DNA of 37,191 bases, from positions 1-37,191 of the forward strand of contig JANQQI010000044.1 of the NCBI GenBank assembly GCA_028285085.1. The letters are read 5' to 3'. The translations under genes and the position numbers were made by a program. The notes under the pieces are model-generated. The model was not told where the DNA came from. It made no database searches and worked only from the letters and a program-made list of their open reading frames with translations. Numbering within the stretch: position 1 is the first letter of the stretch; every line of letters starts with the position of its first letter. The stretch is from Saprospiraceae bacterium (lineage in GTDB: Bacteria; Bacteroidota; Bacteroidia; Chitinophagales; Saprospiraceae). Positions 33,516-37,191 of this stretch are shown piece after piece.

Positions 33516-34358
33516 ATGATTCCAGACTATTTGTGTATTGGCCATTGCTGCCACGATCGGGTGGGCGACGATATTGTGTTGGGCGGTACGGCTTCTTATG
33601 CTGCTACGATTGCAACACGTCTGGATTGGTCCGCCGCTATTCTTACGAGTTTGGGAAATGACTTTCGGTTTCTGGATTACTTTCGCAGCTTGGGTATCCC
33701 TCTGCGATTTGTTCGAGCATCGCAGACCACGACATTTGAGAATCTATACCGCGACCAGCAACGCCAGCAATATCTACATGCCCGAGCTCAGATGCTCTCC
33801 GCTAATGACATACCAACCACTTGGCGACAACCCAAAATCATCCATTTTTGCCCCATTGCCGATGAGCTAGAGGCTGATCTTCTACAAGCGTTTCCCGATA
33901 GCCTAAAAGGAGCTAGTATCCAAGGATTTCTAAGACAATGGGATGCAAATGGCCAAGTACAGTTCAAAGCGATGGATTGGACCTTGCTGCAAGCATTGGA
34001 TATCGTGATCTTTAGCGATGAAGACATTCAAGGTAATACTCAATTCTTGGAAGCCATTATCAAAAACTGTCCAATAGTCGTCCTGACTCAAGGCAGCAAT
34101 GGAGCCACCGTTTTCCAGCAAGGTCAAAGCTGGCATTTCCCGGCTTTTCCAGTCGACGCTATTGATCCGACCGGCGCTGGCGATGCCTTCACCACGGCCT
34201 TTTTACTAAACTATTATCAAACGCAAGATATTCGCGCGGCTTGCATCTTTGCCCACTGTACCGCCTCATTTATCATTCAGGGAGAAGGTATTAGCCATTT
34301 GCCCGGTCCCAAAGAAATTGAGCTGCGCGAGCTGGCGTATCGTGAGCGGTTTGGGTAA
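33516..34358 (+). CDS. PfkB-family sugar/nucleoside kinase
   Basis: The frame opens from a TTG at 33501, but the ATG at 33516 (MIPDYLCIGHCCHD) aligns with the normal PfkB start, giving 280 aa. The N-terminal CIGHCCHDRVGDDIVLGGTA segment is the sugar-binding GG region with the early strand. IVVLTQGSNGATVF is the usual VTLGxxG strand. DPTGAGDAFTTAF is PfkB signature 2, with catalytic base D223 in GAGD and the anion hole before it. The lid strands are short. The substrate cannot be named from sequence: ribokinase-like or another carbohydrate kinase are both possible. It follows the LytTR gene by 45 bp on the same strand and ends 13 bp from the convergent symporter gene. Confidence 0.87.
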   Translation: MIPDYLCIGHCCHDRVGDDIVLGGTASYAATIATRLDWSAAILTSLGNDFRFLDYFRSLGIPLRFVRASQTTTFENLYRDQQRQQYLHARAQMLSANDIPTTWRQPKIIHFCPIADELEADLLQAFPDSLKGASIQGFLRQWDANGQVQFKAMDWTLLQALDIVIFSDEDIQGNTQFLEAIIKNCPIVVLTQGSNGATVFQQGQSWHFPAFPVDAIDPTGAGDAFTTAFLLNYYQTQDIRAACIFAHCTASFIIQGEGISHLPGPKEIELRELAYRERFG

Positions 34359-34371
34359 AAAGGGTCCTTTC

Positions 34372-35949
34372 TTAAAAACTTCCCAACAACACATAAATCA
34401 AAATCGTCACTACACAAAGAATAATAGACATCACTTTGGTATACCGCCACTCTTTCATTTCCACCAATTTTAAATCTTTCAACTCAAATGTTTTTTGGGC
34501 TGGATAAATAGACGAAACGATGAACATCACGAGCAAATTGAGAATAAATTCAATGCCCCAAATGTGGACAAAGTGGATGTCTACTTTATAAATAAAAGAG
34601 GTGAAAATATAAAAACTCAGACCTACAATCAGGGCCGCCTTCGCACCGGCAGCGGAAATGCGCTTGGTAAAAAAGCCTGCGAGCATAATAGAAGCGATAG
34701 GAATAAAAAAGATTCCGTTGAGTTGTTGGAGGAGTAAGTACAATCCATCCGGCGCATTGGCCACCATCGGTGCGACTAAAATGGCGAAGATGGCAAGAAT
34801 TGCCGAGGTCATTTTACCAATGCGTACAATCTGGCGATCGCTAATATTCCGACTAAAATGCCGCTTGACGATGTCGATACTAAAAATCGTTGCCGCACTG
34901 TTCAGCACGCTATTAAAGGTACTCAATACAGCGCCCATAACCACCGCCGCAAAAATCCCAACCAAGCTTGCGGGCAGTACTTTTTTGATGAGTTCAGGGT
35001 AAATCATATCCTGATTATTATAAAGCTGGTCTCCGAAATAATAAAATCCAATGACGCCCGGCAGGACAATGACCAGCGGGATAAGAATTTTTAACACCCC
35101 GGTATAGAGCAAACCTTTCTGTGCTTCAACCAAGTTTTTCGCACCCAAGGCTCGCTGGATAATGGTCTGATTCATGGCCCAAAAATAAATCTGATTGATC
35201 ATCAAGCCAGTGAAGAGGACTTCAAAGGGCAGTTTAGAATCGGGGGCGCCAATGACGTTGAATTTCTCCGGCGCATGCTCGTAGACTTTGACCAAGCCAC
35301 CCCAAACATTGCCGTCGCCAATATTCCAAAGCGCAATAAGCGGAACCGCTAATCCTCCAATGAGCAAGCCGTAGCCATTGATGGTATCCGAAACTGCTAC
35401 GGCTTTGAGACCACCAAAAATGGCATAGATTGATCCAATAAGACCGACCCCAACCACGGTCAGCCAAAGCCCTTGCGACTTACTAACGTTGAGCAGCTCG
35501 GAAATATTAAAAATGCTTTCCAGGTTGATCGCTCCAGTGTATAATACAATCGGCAAGAGGGTGACGACAAAAGAAATCATGAGGAAAAAAGCGACCAGGG
35601 TTCGCGTAGTCGCATCAAAGCGTTTTTCCAAGTATTGTGGGATGGTCGTAAGGCCCATTTTCAAATAACGCGGCACAAAATAAACTGCCGCCACGACTAA
35701 GGCCAAGGCCGAAGTCACCTCCCAAGCAATAATGATAAAGCCATCGCGATACGAGGAGCCGTTCATCCCAATCAAATGCTCCGTAGAGATATTCGTCAGC
35801 AACATCGATCCTGCGATCACCACGCCCGTGAGGCTTCGCCCTCCGAGGAAATAGCCATCTTCAGAACTTAGTTTCTCCCGACGCAACTTACTCCAGGAAT
35901 AGAAGGCTACGAAAGCCAAAAAGGCAAAAAAGGTGAAAGCAGTAAACAT
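34372..35949 (-). CDS. Sodium:solute symporter (SSS/SLC5 family)
   Basis: 525 aa with about 13-14 membrane helices, the family's usual length. Hallmarks: an SSEDGYFLGGRSLTG loop after helix 1, the unwound-helix region MLLTNISTEHLIGMNGSSYRDG (key part NISTEHLIG), GSIYAIFGGLKAVAVSDTI around helix 5-6, the NQTIIQRALGAKN loop, AVVMGAVLSTFNSVLNSAATIF in helix 8-9 and IYPAQKTFELKDLKL before the last helix. These are close to vSGLT-like sugar transporters, importing a sugar or related solute with Na+. It is convergent with the PfkB kinase gene (13 bp), so uptake and phosphorylation of the same sugar is conceivable but unproven. The Na+ gradient could be linked to the NhaC antiporter nearby. Confidence 0.9.
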   Translation of the reverse strand: MFTAFTFFAFLAFVAFYSWSKLRREKLSSEDGYFLGGRSLTGVVIAGSMLLTNISTEHLIGMNGSSYRDGFIIIAWEVTSALALVVAAVYFVPRYLKMGLTTIPQYLEKRFDATTRTLVAFFLMISFVVTLLPIVLYTGAINLESIFNISELLNVSKSQGLWLTVVGVGLIGSIYAIFGGLKAVAVSDTINGYGLLIGGLAVPLIALWNIGDGNVWGGLVKVYEHAPEKFNVIGAPDSKLPFEVLFTGLMINQIYFWAMNQTIIQRALGAKNLVEAQKGLLYTGVLKILIPLVIVLPGVIGFYYFGDQLYNNQDMIYPELIKKVLPASLVGIFAAVVMGAVLSTFNSVLNSAATIFSIDIVKRHFSRNISDRQIVRIGKMTSAILAIFAILVAPMVANAPDGLYLLLQQLNGIFFIPIASIMLAGFFTKRISAAGAKAALIVGLSFYIFTSFIYKVDIHFVHIWGIEFILNLLVMFIVSSIYPAQKTFELKDLKLVEMKEWRYTKVMSIILCVVTILIYVLLGSF

Positions 35950-36029
35950 CTTGGTTCGTTTTGTTCGAACAGAAAAATAAAAATTTTCGGGGACTTAGAT
36001 GTTTTCCTACCCTTCCTTACCTATTCCGA

Positions 36030-37191
36030 CTACTTACATTTACTCAGAAACTCTTTCGCTAAATTAAAGTAGCGCTCATCGGGTTGCAAATCAAGACACT
36101 TTTGAAAGTTCTGTTTTGCCCGATCGAAATCTTGCAGACGAAAATGACCAATTCCCAAGTTAAAAAAGGCTTGGTAATTCTCGGGACGCAATAAAGTATT
36201 CAATTTAAAATACCTTAATGCAACTTCCCCTTCTCCGCTCATAGAAAGGATATGGCCAGTATGATTGAGTTGGTAATAATCAAAATGGCAAACCTTATTG
36301 TGCTGGTATATCGATTGGAACATTTCCATTAGTTCGGGATAATTATGGTGCGCCAAGACTGCGGAGTGAAATGTATTTTGGTAGTATTTCTCATACCACC
36401 GCATTAATTGTTCCGCAGTGCCTGCAAACGAGTGCGTTAAACTGAGATAAATTAGCTGCTGCAAGTCCTTTTCAGGATAAGGTGATTGGCCTGACGAGTT
36501 CAAGGTCTGATTCAGAAAATCAACGATCCCTTTTCCAGACTGTTTTTTATAGCGTTCAAATAAAGTAATGCCATTGGGTAAAGCTTTCTTACTTTTGATT
36601 TGTAAAAAACCAGTATCGATATCTCGAGTATTAAAAACGATACGCTTCATTTTTTCATAATCGTACTCTTTTCTAAATACGCCATCTAAAAACTGGAGGA
36701 CATAATGACAGATCAGGCGATAGCCTTTTACCCGTTTAGCAACTTGCTTCGGGTCGTCATTTGATCCAAACAGTTTAATGAATTGTGAGGCGAGATCGGT
36801 ATGCTCCAGTTTCGGCAAATTGACCAGATAAGCATCGCTGTAGACCAATCGATTGTAAAAGGGTAGCGTCTCCGTAAAGCCTAGCGAATTGACGAACAGC
36901 ATCGGTACTGAATAACGGGTATAATCTTCGTAGGGCGAAGCTTCAAAAAAATCGTAGGCCTCATGAACGGTCGCATCCAATCCAACCCAAGCATCAATGC
37001 CCGTGTGTCGAGCCAGCATCAACACGTTGGATAAGCCGCCGAGACTAAAGCCCGCTACGGCGACTTGCTCGATATCCGCATTAGGAAAATCATACATCAT
37101 CCCCAGCAAGAATTCCATATCGCGCGCCTGGGTCTCCACGCCGATGCGCGATATGGGCATTTCGCGTGTCACCGGCCCCATACTCGGGCTA
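36030..37191 (-). CDS. Alpha/beta hydrolase with C-terminal TPR, 5' end beyond the window
   Basis: The frame stays open through the window edge; the three codons before the ATG at 37181 (S-P-S) also read on, so the gene is truncated here and no start is assigned. The visible part (386 codons) begins in an alpha/beta-hydrolase fold of dienelactone-hydrolase type, with a nucleophile elbow GFSLGG (Ser codon 37044-37046), a strand MLFVNSLGF and a candidate catalytic His in LPKLEHTDLAS. After a helical linker the last ~110 residues contain TPR-like repeats (GHILSMSGEGEVALRYFKLN, FNLGIGHFRLQDFDRAKQNF, QKCLDLQPDERYF). Hydrolase plus TPR suggests an exported protein acting on peptides or esters while bound to a partner. 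It is 80 bp upstream of the symporter gene on the same strand. Confidence 0.8.
   Translation of the reverse strand, partial: SPSMGPVTREMPISRIGVETQARDMEFLLGMMYDFPNADIEQVAVAGFSLGGLSNVLMLARHTGIDAWVGLDATVHEAYDFFEASPYEDYTRYSVPMLFVNSLGFTETLPFYNRLVYSDAYLVNLPKLEHTDLASQFIKLFGSNDDPKQVAKRVKGYRLICHYVLQFLDGVFRKEYDYEKMKRIVFNTRDIDTGFLQIKSKKALPNGITLFERYKKQSGKGIVDFLNQTLNSSGQSPYPEKDLQQLIYLSLTHSFAGTAEQLMRWYEKYYQNTFHSAVLAHHNYPELMEMFQSIYQHNKVCHFDYYQLNHTGHILSMSGEGEVALRYFKLNTLLRPENYQAFFNLGIGHFRLQDFDRAKQNFQKCLDLQPDERYFNLAKEFLSKCK

Overview
This 37 kb window looks like chromosomal DNA of a member of the Bacteroidota. Two very long secreted proteins end in type IX secretion (T9SS) C-terminal sorting domains (PNPS/PNPA...WPAGxYxxxV). 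Several intergenic regions carry matches to the Bacteroidota -7 promoter motif TAnnTTTG, and Shine-Dalgarno sequences are not evident. The mix of giant FG-GAP/ASPIC and propeller T9SS proteins, CHAT-TPR proteins and DUF4157 proteins suggests the Saprospiria (Lewinella/Haliscomenobacter-like). That placement is inference; no rRNA gene is present.

Layout. (1) 1-433: 5' end of rpsA (minus), with its promoter. (2) 797-8005: a compact cassette. It holds a cytoplasmic TPR-CHAT caspase-like protease, a convergent serine-recombinase-like protein that appears catalytically dead, and, divergent from that, three envelope genes (single-pass membrane protein, secreted helical protein, OmpA-like exported protein). 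The divergent intergenic region contains a perfect 13-bp inverted repeat. A strong intrinsic terminator (8126-8155) closes the cassette. (3) 8159-8324: a symmetric, non-coding MITE-like element flanked by TTA duplications. (4) 8414-14884: a 2156-aa T9SS-exported FG-GAP/ASPIC protein. (5) 15148-16509: an NtrC-type sigma-54 response regulator without a visible kinase. (6) 16751-18249: a secreted NHL-like propeller and a small unknown protein. (7) 18521-22144: a DUF4157 protein with two OmpA-like modules and an M35-type zinc endopeptidase domain, a likely contractile-injection or polymorphic toxin effector, followed at once by a lipoprotein. (8) 22126-25671: a periplasmic TPR protein, a TetR-family regulator with two matched palindromes upstream, and an SPFH/prohibitin-like lipoprotein. 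(9) 25729-29181: a second T9SS protein with Reg_prop-like propellers. (10) 29479-37191: an NhaC antiporter, an erythromycin-esterase/ChaN-like secreted protein, a LytTR regulator fused to a degenerate LytS-like sensor, a PfkB sugar kinase, an SSS sodium symporter and a partial alpha/beta-hydrolase-TPR protein.

The most interesting candidates are the CHAT / dead-recombinase / envelope cassette and the DUF4157-OmpA-M35 effector. The membrane LytTR protein, which seems to be a two-component pair collapsed into one polypeptide, is also notable. No rRNA, tRNA, CRISPR array or transposase gene was found. All assignments rest on reading motifs by eye; no database search was run.
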